Shown here piece by piece: positions 35,706 to 47,129 of a stretch of 64,000 bases of DNA (positions are counted from its first letter, which is position 1; each line of letters begins with the position of its first letter). Location of the stretch: assembly GCA_025345505.1 (NCBI GenBank), contig JANVCC010000261.1, positions 2,468,431 through 2,532,430 of the forward strand, in the 5' to 3' direction. Position numbers and translations under genes: made by a program. Below the pieces are notes generated by a model. It was not told the origin of the DNA. It searched no databases and saw only the letters and a list, made by a program, of their open reading frames with translations. Origin of the DNA: Todiramphus chloris collaris (lineage: Eukaryota > Chordata > Aves > Coraciiformes > Alcedinidae).

Positions 35706-38700
35706 AAGTTTTGGAATAGATATTTTCAAGCAATGCACTGGAGAATCTCCAGCCACTGTTTGTAGCAGTTGCTGCTTCTGCAGCATTGCCCACAAGTTCT
35801 ATGTCACTTGTCAGGTGTCCCAGCACACTGTGCAGGGGAGACTCCTTTCCTCAAGGGATCTGTCCAGGGAACGGAAAAACAGTCAGAAGGCAACAGGAGC
35901 ACAATTCATGTGGCAACCCCCTGTTAATCAGCTCAGACCAGGTTTGGCTGGTGTGGCTCACTGGTTACCAGGTTTGGACCCTATTTGTTATTTTATTACC
36001 TGCAGAAATTACTTAAGGAGCTTCTCTGCACAGAACTGAGAAGCTTTGCACTTGCTTTTACAGCACTGACATGTCTTTTTCCCTCCCGTACCTTCAACTC
36101 ATTAGTGACTATTGCCAAAGCCCAAGAGGAGTCTTATGGACATAACTATAATAGCAGGGCCAGTGGTCAACGTTTGGATTCTTCTGTGACATTGTATTAT
36201 GCCTGTTGATCTGAAGAGTAAAGCAATAATGCCTGTGGTAGTTTAAAACTTTTATTTCCCCCATGATGGATGAATCAAGAGGATTTTTGAAGAGATCTGC
36301 TACATGACAGTCCCAAAGAAGAGTGGGAGATCACTGTGAGGGTATAGCAAGATGCTTCTGCCATGCATCTACTGTACTGCTGGGAATGCCAGATGCTTGG
36401 GGTGTTCCACAAATCCCTGTTTCCCATAGTACCAGTAAGTCTGTTCAGGTCTTGCCCTTTTTTCCCCCCTCTGGTATGTATAGCTTTTTTTCTGAGGATG
36501 TGTTTTAAAGTGTAGTTCTTACCTGAAAGTATAATTTAGTTAAGTCTTGGACTTGCATCTTAAAACTTACACCCTAAAACTGTCACCACCATTTCCCTAC
36601 ATACCGTGGTAAAAGTGATGCTCTGGGGGAACCACTATAGTCCAAAGGTCCCAGTGCAGGCAGCTCAGCCCACTGTTGCTGAATGAACTGGTACCAGCAG
36701 GACAATCTTTGGCATGAGTTGGATCATTTTTGGTACTGTTTATTCTGAGGTGAATGAGCAATGAATGTGGATTCTTAAAATGTGGCTCATTCAAATACAC
36801 ATTCCTGCCCCTAGTGCATTTCCAACATTAAGTCAAGTGGTTCCTGTGGTGCCTTTCCATTTCTTCAGTTAAAAAGATTTCTGATGGGAAGTTTTCAGCT
36901 GAGCTCTGGGACATGAAGAAATGACAGTGTACCTTGTTAAATGCCTGTGTTATCATAATTAATTATAATAATCTTTCTCTACCGATTGATAAGCACAAGA
37001 TAAATTCCTTCCCTTCTTGATCTCTGTTCCAGGCTGTTAGACAAACAGCGTGATGGATTTCACAGAAGACATTTTTATTATCACCTATAAACTCCATTAC
37101 CCAAATTGCATAACCTTTCTTAAAGAAGAGGGGAAAAAAAAAAACCCCAAAACAATTTGGAAATGGCATTTAATTTATGTTTAAAATGTCCCTGTCATAT
37201 TTCCAAGGGGAACTGCATAATTAACAAATACTCTGCCCTGATTCGTGGTGCTTGGCAAAGAAACTTGGCACATACTAGTGAGTCCCCTCCATTGTGGGTA
37301 CATTGGTGTGATGTGGTGAAGGGCTCTGGGTGATACCTTGGCAACTCCTGACCTTACCTTTAGCACTTTGGGCACTTGTCCAATGGATGCCCGAGAGCTA
37401 TCAGCCAGCTCCAGGCTATTCCAGACAGGCTTTAAGATAAGAGTAGAGTGTAAAGCTTAAGAAATCCTCTTCTTCATTCAAAGACAACTTCCCAGCAATA
37501 AAATGATAAAAGAAAACACCTCTAATTCTCATGCTGGTCTGGGTTCAAGGAATTTTCTACAATACAGCCATCCAAGCAGGTTCTCAAGTCACACTGTTAC
37601 AGGGCTGGAGTGGAGTCCCTTAGACAAGCCTGCAAAAGGTGAAGTTTGTTTTTTGTCTTACATTGTCCTGTCTCAGCTGGGCTGCTGTGGAATGAAACCC
37701 CACGTGCAGGTTTCGCAACTCTTCATCCTGGCAAATGATTGATTCTGGGTGGCAGCTGATGGTTCAGTTCACGTCTCCTAGTCAGTGCACAGTTTCCATC
37801 TTGTACAGCATCAGCCTTTATGGGAAGACCACGATGATGGGTTTTTTTCTAGCAGAAGTTGTTTATTTGTCTGCAACTACTGAACTTTTCAACTACTGTG
37901 GTTTTGAGAAGGTGGTAAATACAAAGACTATGACCAAGTCAAGTCTAACAGGCCAAATATATAAGGTGATCACATGAGCTTCAGGGAATTTTGCTCACTC
38001 AGGACTCTGCCAGTGGTACCTTCAATATCCTACCCTGGCTAAAAAACTTAAGGAGAGATCAAGAACTTACACAGTTTTTTCTGGGTCTCCCTGGCTCTGA
38101 TGATTCATGCTAGGGCTCTGTGGGCACCAGCTGACTGATCGACAGCCTGGTCCTGAGGCTGGCAGATGATGCCAGCCAGGAGACATCACCTGCACTAGGA
38201 TTTGGTGAGGATGGCCCCAGGAAAAAAAAAAAAAAATCATCACTGCTTGGATTTTTGACTGCTTTGATTTCTAGATGTTAGTCAGGGGAGTTACATGGAA
38301 ATGATTCCAAGATGCTGTTGTTAAAAAACAGCATTATCCTTCCCCTTCAAAGGCAGCTGGAATTAGCCTTTATTTATTTTAATGACTAAAATTTCATAAT
38401 TCTCTCTCCAGAGTAATTTAGAAGTAATGGAAAATTCCCACTTCTTTTTTTTTTTAAATGGATGTTCTTTAAGAAATGCTTTTTAACAGACTTTTGACTG
38501 CATATAGATCTGGTAAGTTCATTTTTGGTAGCTATTGTCAGTCACACTAAGTAGTTGTATCAACTCATAAATGGGATTCTTGTATGTAGATGGTACTTTG
38601 CTTTTGTTGGGGGTTTTTTTTTGAGCTTTCTGAAACTCTTCCCCAGAGAAATATGCTGTGCATGTTTCCAGTGAGAAACATCACAATTGCACACTGAAAC

Positions 38701-40826
38701 ATAAATATAGCTTCAGAAAAGGAACGTTAAAGCCCCCTTTACCTCACCACGCAGTAAGCCTTCCTTTCAAATGCAAATATAAAAGCATCAAGAACAAACT
38801 GGCTGTTATCTTGCATTTTATGAGGTAAATAAAATGAAATCAAATGAAGTGTGTAGGTTAAGTTATCTTCGGCAGAGTCTTTAACAACTAATTTACACCA
38901 ATGAGAGATGCATTTTATAAATCATAGATACTATTCAATTACAATGCTCCTGAACTTTCTTTTTTTTTAATGCTCCTGAACCCCCCCCAAAGGCAAAAAC
39001 TTTGGTCCAAAAACCATAGAAGTGGAATTGCTCTGACAGCTTAAAGTTGCTCTGCCATGGAGGACACAGGATAGTGTAGTGGGGTGCATTTCATTTTTAA
39101 TCTTTAAAATAAATTTTGCTATTCATTTTGACTTGTGAGATCTTTTCCTAACCTGACCTAGTGTGCCTGAAGTCCTGCCAGCAAGTGGTTTGTCTTAGAG
39201 TAAATTAATTCATCTCAGAGGTGCTGAGATCTTTCAAACGTGGCAGGAGAGCAGCCAGGCATGCACATGGGCAAGCAGTGTCTGTCTGCAGGGAAAACTT
39301 TCCACAGACACACTTACCATTTCTTTGGAGAACAAGGTTTCACTTTCCAGGGTGAAAGAGCATATTTGAATATTTTAAGGATGAATCAGTTTTATAAAGG
39401 TATTCAGAGAGGTGTGGATCTGGACTTTATCATCATAATTAGCACCATTAAGCAGTGGAGAAAGTTTTCTATGCATGAAACAGTGAAGCAGAGGCTCCAC
39501 TGCTTCCAGTGAGTGTACTATGAACTTCTGGTAAGCTTATTGCAATACTAATAATGGCATTTGTTTAAAAATATCCTGGTGTAGTTCTGTGTGCTGATTA
39601 ATTTTGATCTCCAGTGTAGCTGGGGAAGATCATCTCCAAGTCGCCCACTTGAGCTGACTTAGGAAAGGTTGTGAGACAAGGCCAGACTTAGGAGCTGTAG
39701 AAGGGTAGTCTTTTTAAGTGGAGATGATTTGAAAACAAAAACAAGAGAAAAAGAAAAAAACCACAGTTTCTCCCCTTTTTAAAAATAGAACAGAATAAGT
39801 GGGGGGAAGAATTGAATCCCCAGGAAACACTGAGACTTAAAGAAATAAAATACTGGGGCTGAGATTGGAGAGTCTGGCCTGACACAGCCAAGCTTTTCCG
39901 TTGACCCCACGCACACTGGTACAGTGATGGATTGAAATGTGCACGTCCTCTTAGATGCCTAAAAGGGTGACCCTATGGCATTCAAATGGTCAGAGAAAGT
40001 GGGACTTTTAACTCAAGAGATGGAATGAGAACTCCTCAGTAGTTGGTTATACTTGTTCATATAGGAGATCCCATAAAGAAGATGATGTGCTATGAAGGTT
40101 TCACTACACTGAATCTCCTTTCTGCGTGACAAATGAGTTTTGTTGGAAGTCTACCTAAAAAGTGAGTTTCTGACTTTTCCTTGGTGTTTTCATTTCCTTT
40201 CATGAACTGGATTGTGTTTGAAGCCGCTACGTGGAATTCTCTGTGCTGGTTATGGGTGCTGATTTCAGATGCCCTCTGCTTATCTTGCATGAGGATTGGG
40301 CAGTTTCTCTGGTACTTTTGCTGAATTTGTTTCATGCGAACTCTAGAACTGTTGAGAGTATTTTGTGCCTGGAAGAAATCTCATAAAACACTTCCATAAA
40401 TCTTCAGCTCTTGTAGCTTGATATTACTGCTGAGTTCACAGGTTCTACAATCGTTCAGAAAAGATGGGAAGGATTAAAATAAAACTCTTCTAATTTCTTA
40501 TCCATGACTAAACAGCTGAATTCGATGTCATGAGGGAGCACATGGAGCCAGGCTCAAGGCACCGCAAACCTGCATCTTGCTGTGATCTGTGATTTCTTGT
40601 AGCTGGTGAATCTTTTTGTTTTTCCTCCTTCTGGGGAAAGATTAAATCAGAGGAGTGTAAATGGGAATCCAGAGACTGTTTGCAATACTTGTTTCCACCT
40701 TTTTCCTTCTCTCAGTTGTGACTTATACATTCTAAATAGGTTCTCTTAGGTGCTGTCTGCTGGTTGGCCTCTGAATCATGCAGGCACCAGTGGAAGAATG
40801 CAAGAATCTGTTACAAACGTGAAGAT
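35706..40826. other. Intergenic region, no gene recognised
   Basis: 5.1 kb of mainly unique AT-rich DNA. An A-run lies at 38221-38234, another at 37135-37144 and a T-run near 38447. Many ORFs of 60-130 codons are present but none is recognisable. Confidence 0.65.
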
Positions 40827-42170
40827 TTCACAGAATCACAGAGTGCTAGAGGTTGAAAGGGACCTTGGAGATCTTCAAGTTCAACCCCCCTGCCAGGGCA
40901 GGATCATATAATCTACCCTATAACCTAATCTACCCTAACACAGGTCACGCAGGAACGCATCCAGGCAAGTTTTGAAAACCTCCAGAGGAGGAAACTCCAC
41001 AACCTCTCCGGGCAGCCTGTTCCAGTGCTCTGTGACCCTTACTGTAAAGAAGTTCCTCCTCATGTTAAGGTGGAACCTCCTGTGCTCCAGCTTATATCCA
41101 TTCCCCCTAGTCCTATCACAAGGCACGAGTGAGAAGAGGCTGTCCCTTTCCTCTTGACACTCAGCCCTCATATATTTATAAACAGTTATCAAATCCCCTC
41201 TCAGTCTTCTCTTTTCCAGCCTAAAGAGCCCCAGGTGTCTCAGCCTCTCCTCATAAGGCATGTGCTCCAGTCCCTTCATCATCCCCGTAGCCCTCCGTTG
41301 GACTCTCTCAAGCAGATCCCTGTCTCTCTTGAACTGGAGAGCCCAGAACTGGACACAGTACTCCAGGTGAGGTCTCACCAGTGCAGAGTAGGGGGAAGAA
41401 GAACCTCTCTCATCTGCTGGACACACTCCTCTTGATACACCCCAGGATACCATTGACCTTCCTGGCCACAAGGGCACATTGCTGCTCCATGGAGAACTCC
41501 ACCAGGACTCCCAAGTCTTTCTCCACAAGACTGCTCTCCAGCAGATCATCTCCCAGTCTGTACTGGTGTAATTTATTATTCTTACCTAGATGCAGGACTC
41601 TGCATTTATCCTTGTTAAACCTCATTTGGTTCTGCCCTGCCCAGTTCTGCCCAAGTCTCGCTGGATGGCCGCACAGCTTTCAGGTCTATCTGCTGATCCT
41701 CCCAGTTTTGTGTCACCAGCAGACTTGCTGAGCAGACACTCTGTCCTGCCATCAATGTCATTGATAAAGATGTTGAACAGGACCGGGCCCTGCACTGATC
41801 CCTGGGGGACTCCACTGGTTACAGCTCTCCAGCTGGACTTGGCACCGTTGACCACCACTCTCTGGACTCTGCTGTCCAACCAGTTACTAATCCATCTTAC
41901 TACCTGCTCTTCTATCCCATACTTCCCGAGCTTCTCCACAAGGATGTTATGGGAGACTGTGTCAAAAGCCTTGCTAAGGTCAAGATAGACTATGGCCACT
42001 GGTCTCCCTGCATCTAGCCATCCAGTCACAATATCATAGAAGGCTATTAGATTAGTCAAGCATGACTTCCCCTTGGTAAATCCATGTTGACTACTCCTGA
42101 TAACCTTCTTATCTTCCATGTGCCCAGAGATAACCTCCAGAATGAGCCTCTCCATTATCTTGATGATTTG
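40827..42170 (-). mobile_element. CR1 LINE, longest copy, with broken reverse transcriptase remnant
   Basis: CR1 ORF2 encodes an endonuclease and reverse transcriptase that copy the element into new sites. This copy reads on the minus strand from about 42170 to a 3' tail at 40827. The first open segment (41622-42197) starts [11 protein letters not shown] and contains [29 protein letters not shown] (motif A) and SGVPQGSV (motif B). The motif C area reads KSAGDTKL, where active elements have an FADD-type core, so the catalytic pair is damaged. The frame then changes near 41622 to [17 protein letters not shown] and returns near 41410-41549 to the original frame for [18 protein letters not shown] and [19 protein letters not shown]. 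The endonuclease and N-terminal part are missing. It is a dead, 5'-truncated copy, but the least decayed in the window. Confidence 0.95.
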
Positions 42171-45072
42171 AAGATTTGATGTGGGAAAAGTCTGCATCTT
42201 TTATTCCAGACTGCTAAGGCTATAGGGAAATATATAATATTAATATAATTCTAAATGTCTTGAGTATTTTATAGATTCATAAAGCTTCACGAAAGCTATG
42301 CCTAAAATTTCACTATTGACAATACATTTTTGTCACACCTGAATATTTAAAGATGATGAATTAATACAGCAGTATTTGTGTTAAATACTGTACTACATGC
42401 CTTGTGAATTTATAGTGCTTTTAAACACGCAGCAGCTCTTGCTGTTTTATATGGGGTTGTTTTATAAAGGCTTAATGCTTGTGGCTGTGATTTTCTTTTG
42501 GCCAGTGTTTCCTTCCGAGCAGCCATTTCAAACCAAAGGTCCATGTGTTTTTTTCCATTGAGTTTGCCATAAACTGGAGCTTTCTGCAGAGCTCTCAGGA
42601 CAAGAGTGGCATCGCCTTACAATGTGAAGTCTTCCCTCTAACCTATCACGTAATGTTCACATATTATCGTGCTCACTGTTCTAATGTCCTGCTTAAAGCA
42701 AAGGTACAAAGTTAACATTATTGCAACCTTTAAGTGCTTGCTGGGGCAAGGTGAGTTAGTCCTGTGGGGAGGAAAAATTTCAGGGACATTTCTCATGGTT
42801 TCTTCACAAAGAACATGCGTGTTGGCCTGCAAACCCAATGGTGCAAATGGCAGGTATTTGCCCTGCTGACACTCCCAAGCCTCTTTACAGCTACTGTGCT
42901 GCCCCAGAGCAACTCTCTTGCGGTTTCAACTCTATACCATGCTGTCATTAGGGTGTTTTGTTTTGTTTTTCTTTTTGTTTTTTAAACTGGGAGGTTCTTC
43001 AGCCTGACAATTAAACTTTGATGGTACTTTCCATCTCTCTTCACTTCCCCAAGATTCTGGCATAGTACCAAAACCACCCAGCCAACCCCAGGCCTGCTGC
43101 GGGAGCGCTCTCATCCTTTCATCTTGTCAAATTTATTATTATTATTGTTTTTTTTTTTTTTGTGGGTTGAAAAATGCTTGTGTTTAACTACAAGTAAGCA
43201 AGACTTTGTAGATTCCATCTGTTCATTGTCAGAAGTACTTCTGCCTTACCTTGCGTCTCCGGTGTCTTATCCTAATGGCTGTTGTGGTGGTGTGTATTGT
43301 CTGAAGCTCTTCTATCTTGGTCATCAGCAGCATCATTATAGTCCCTTTCTTTTGTCATGATTTTATTGCTGCTGAAAAATGAAGTTGCAGGACAGTGGCT
43401 GAAAAGCCAGTTGCATTCAGATCCCCTGATGAGTTCCAAAAGAAAGAGTCGTGGCAATCTTGTAGTAAAATGAGCCTCCATGGATTGCACTGTGATCATC
43501 TTGACAGAGGAGCATAGTTCATCTTCTCAGTGCAGTCACAAACTCCTTTTACAAAGGCCAGAAAGCAGAAGGTCACTTGTTTTTAAATTCTTTGAGACAC
43601 GTGGGACAGTGAGGCAACCAATGAATAAAGCTTTGGTTTGTTCATTTGAGACCCTCTGTCCTCACAGCACAAACCTTCATTTCTTCCACTACAATGAATC
43701 TGGAAGAAAAGATGGAAATGATCTTTTATCTCAAAATTGCAAAGGGGCTGTGAAAGCTTGCACTGCAGTCCCTGTAGTGTCTTTATCTTTCCAGGCTGTA
43801 AAGGCAGCTCTCCAGCCTCCTATATCTAAGCCCTGGAAAAAAAAAAAAATTATAAAGCCTTCCTCCCCCCATCCAGCTAAGTGTTCAAACCCATCGAGGG
43901 AGTTAGCTCTAAAATTTCATCAGTACACTGTTGATCCTGACAGGACTGCCTATGTAAAGTTAACAAAACGCTGCTAAGGTTTTAATCTTCAGAGGAAGCC
44001 AAACTGGTCAAAATACTTTGAACTCCCCCCTCCACCCCAGTTCAGTCAGAAAATGTCCTCCAAAGGGTTTGTGTCTGTAGAGTAGAATATTTTGGCTTGT
44101 AGAACAGAATACTTTGCAGAGTAGAACACTTTGGCTACTCGGTTTGTGTCTGTAGTTTGTAGCATAGAATACTTTGGCTTAAACTTACCTCTAAAGTTCA
44201 GCCTAGAAATTATGGTCAGACTTGAAAGATGCACTTACCCCAGAAGAGCAAAGAGGTCGGTGGGTTGGAGCATGGGCTGTACCTGCAGCCTATGCCTTGG
44301 GCGTTTGGGGCAGAAGAGAGGGCTGCATGGAGCTATTGATGTATTTGTTTGTTTATTTTTTTATTTTGCATGGATATTTTGTTTTCAGCTTGCTATGCTG
44401 ATAGAGCCACTGTTGTTTAGGTGTGCTGTCCTGTTGGGCTGATGATGTCTGTCTGGTCTAGAGAGGAGCACGTGGACTCATTCGGCATTGATCTGAGGTA
44501 ATGTTTTTGCCACTTCATAATATAGATAAGTGACTTTTAGTCATTTTTGTTTTCCTACCTGAATGTCTGCTGTGGGCCTGCTCTCATTCAGCAGTGTGGT
44601 GGTTCCCTGCTCACCTGTTCCTTTAGCCATGCTCTGAACAGAATCTTCTCTTAACAGTATTTTCCTAAGGGATGCTGAGCTTTCACCTCTCCCTACAGTG
44701 TGGAGTCAAAGGTTTCTCTAGGCTCTAGATATGTGATGTTCAGAGAGCTAATGCTGACTCCATGACAACACCAAGCATTTACAGCCTCAGAGGAACTGAT
44801 CTTAGCAATGCCTCAACCCGAGAAGGAAGCTGCAGCATGGCAGCAGGAGGAACCACCCAGGTGTGCAGCCCCATCCATCCCCACAGCTGCTGAGCGAGAC
44901 CTGCTGGCTGCAGAGGTCAGAGCTGCCTGCTGGTTGTGTGCCAGTGGCCAGCCTGCAAATAAGGCCCCCAGGTTCTACAGAGCTGCCCTAAGCATGCAGC
45001 TCCTTGGTGTGAATGAAACCACTTCCATTTTGGCAATCATCTCTCTGGTTGTTTCCTTCACACCCTCAGTAA
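42171..45072. other. Intergenic region between CR1 copies
   Basis: 2.9 kb. It contains a TTA/poly-T tract (43131-43161), an A-run (43839-43850), a C-rich patch near 44026-44038 and an imperfect local repeat at 44065-44181. An unrecognised 165-codon ORF runs from 43480 to 43977. No gene confirmed. Confidence 0.65.
44065..44181. repeat. Imperfect tandem repeat of about 20-25 bases
   Basis: The block ggtttgtgtctgtag occurs at 44066 and 44141. Between and after them are variants of gtagaa-agaatactttggct, about five in all. The array is short and degenerate. Confidence 0.75.
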
Positions 45073-45505
45073 ACTGGACTGGAGCATCTCTCTGATGAGG
45101 AAAGGCTGAGAGCCCTGGGGCTGATTAGCCTGGAGAAGAGAAGCCTGAGAGGGGATCTGATCAATGCTGATCAGTAGCTAAAGGGCAGGTGTCAAGAAGA
45201 TGGAGCTAGACTCTTTCCAGTGGTCCCCAGTGACAGGACAAGGGGCAATGGGTACAAACTGGAACACAGGAAATTCCATCTGAACATAAGGAAAATCTGC
45301 TTTGCTGGAAGGGTGCCAGAGCCCTGGACCAGGATGCCCAGAGAGGTTGTGGAGTCTCCTGCTCTGGAGAGATTCCAAACCCTCCTGGACAATGTGATCC
45401 TGGGCCCCCTGCTCTAGGTGACCCTGCTGGAGCAGAGGGGTGGCACTGGATGGTCTCCAGCGGCCCCTCCCAGCCCCTTCCATTCTGTGGTTCTGTGATT
45501 CTGTA
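45073..45505 (+). mobile_element. CR1 LINE 3' fragment, sense strand
   Basis: In the + orientation it reads ctctgatgaggaaaggctga, then gagccctggggctgattagc, and has a readable piece encoding [20 protein letters not shown]. It ends ccattctgtggttctgtgat and tctgt, the expected repeated CR1 terminus. The sequence around 6860-7020 is very similar, so both belong to the same subfamily. Confidence 0.94.
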
Positions 45506-46389
45506 AATAGCTTCACACTGAAGTGTCTCCTCAGATGTGTCTACTGGCTAGTAGATTTTGGTTTTGCCCGAGGGGCAAAAAGTTCATCTCACTCAAATCT
45601 CCTTAACATTGGAGTTCCTTTTTTTTTTTTTTTTTTTCAATATTTTATTCGGAAAGTGTTCAAAGTTGAGAACCTAGGTGATCGAAGCTCTCTAACATAC
45701 TATCTGGGTATCTTGGGTCTATTAAGGATTTGAACTCATAGCGATAGGAAGTCAGTATCTTTGTTCAGCTCATTGATAGGTAAGGATTTCACCTTTTCTT
45801 CTGTTGCTATGATCAAACAGTACAGCAAATTTAATTTATTACTCTTTGGGGCTCAGTGAGTAATGACTTCACTGTGGTGAGGCTTGTAATGCTGGCTTTA
45901 TGCTTCTCAAGACATGAAGAAATGTTCTGAAAACATAATGAAAAGAAAAAGCCAAGGAACTGAAAATATATGGTTTTTTTTAGGAATTAAGGTATTGAGA
46001 AATGCATAGATTTAGTTCTATTTTAAAACCTGTTGAACGCAAGCGAGCGGGGCGATGGTGGGATGATGGGTGGTCGCAGGGGGAACCTCTTCCTGTTGGG
46101 GACGGATGCTGCCTGCAGCTGTATTCCTGAGGAGCAGGGGCTGGAGGGGAGCACAGCAGGAACACAGCCCTGCTTCTGCTGCATCCTCGAAGGCAGCACT
46201 GCCGTTCCCCCCTGATGCTGAGCAGGTGATGTGTCTCTGCTGTGGTGCTGCTTCTTATGCTGCGCTGAGCAGACCATGTCTCCAAATGCGTGGCTTGGTG
46301 TGGCTGCATCTTGCAGGGTTGGAGCAAAAGACAGTGCTTGTTTCTGCTTGCTTTGTTTTCTTTCTTTTACTTTTCAATTTGTCTTGAGT
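45506..46389. other. Intergenic region, partly GC-rich
   Basis: 0.9 kb. A T-run lies at 45620-45637 and a moderately GC-rich stretch at 46030-46330 gives overlapping chance ORFs on both strands. Nothing recognised. Confidence 0.6.
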
Positions 46390-47129
46390 CACAAAATGTT
46401 AAAGGATGGAAGGAACCTCGAAAGATCATGGAGTCCAACCCCCCTGCCAGAGCAGGGTCACCCAGGGCAGGTCACACAGGAACAGACCCAGGGGGGTTGG
46501 AAAGGCTCCAGAGAAGGAGACTCCACAACCTCCCTGGGCAGCCTGGGCCAGAGCTCTATGACCTTCACAGTGAAAAAGTTTTTCCTTATGTTTCTGTGGA
46601 GCCTCTTATGCTCCAGCTTACACCCCTTGTCCTGTGTCCCATCATTGGGCATAACAGAGAAGAGCCTGGCTCCATCCTCCTGACACTCGCCCTTTACATA
46701 TTGATAACCATTAATGAGGTCACCCCTCAGTTTCCTCTTCTCCAAGCTCAAGCCCCAGCTCCCTCAGCCTTTCCTCAGCAGGGAGATGTTCCACTCCCCT
46801 CATCATCTCTGTGGCTCTGTGCTGGACTCTTTCGAGCAGTTCCCTGTCCTTCTTGACCTGAGGGGCCCAGAACCAGACCCAACACTGCAGCTGTGGCCTC
46901 AGCAGGGCAGAGTAGAGGGGGAGGAGAACCTCTCTGGACCTCCTAACCACAGCCCTTGTAACCCACCCCAGGGTGCCATTGTCCTTCCTGGCCAGAAGGG
47001 CCCATTGCTGGCTGATGGGCACCCTGCTGCCCACCAGGACCCCCAGGTCCCTTTCCCCCATGCTACTCTCTAACAAGTCAATCCCCAGCCTATACTGGTA
47101 CATGAGATTATTCTTTTCCAGATGCCAGA
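46390..47129 (-). mobile_element. CR1 LINE fragment, minus strand (about 0.74 kb)
   Basis: The left end is the CR1 3' region (aaggatggaaggaacctcga, then gatcatggagtccaaccccc). On the minus strand it encodes ALLARKDNGTLGWVTRAV and YSALLRPQLQCWVWFWAPQV, then [18 protein letters not shown]. It has several frame breaks. This is the same region of CR1 as at 31746, with clearly separate substitutions. Confidence 0.94.

Noticed and set aside
41154-41988. + strand ORFs of 93-132 codons across the CR1 copy
   Set aside because: They are antisense shadows of the CR1 ORF2, which reads on the minus strand.
45178-45516. Minus-strand ORF of 112 codons
   Set aside because: Antisense shadow of a + strand CR1 3' fragment.
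46231-47073. + strand ORFs of 119-188 codons
   Set aside because: They run from GC-rich flanking sequence into the antisense of a minus-strand CR1 copy. The + frame has no domain.
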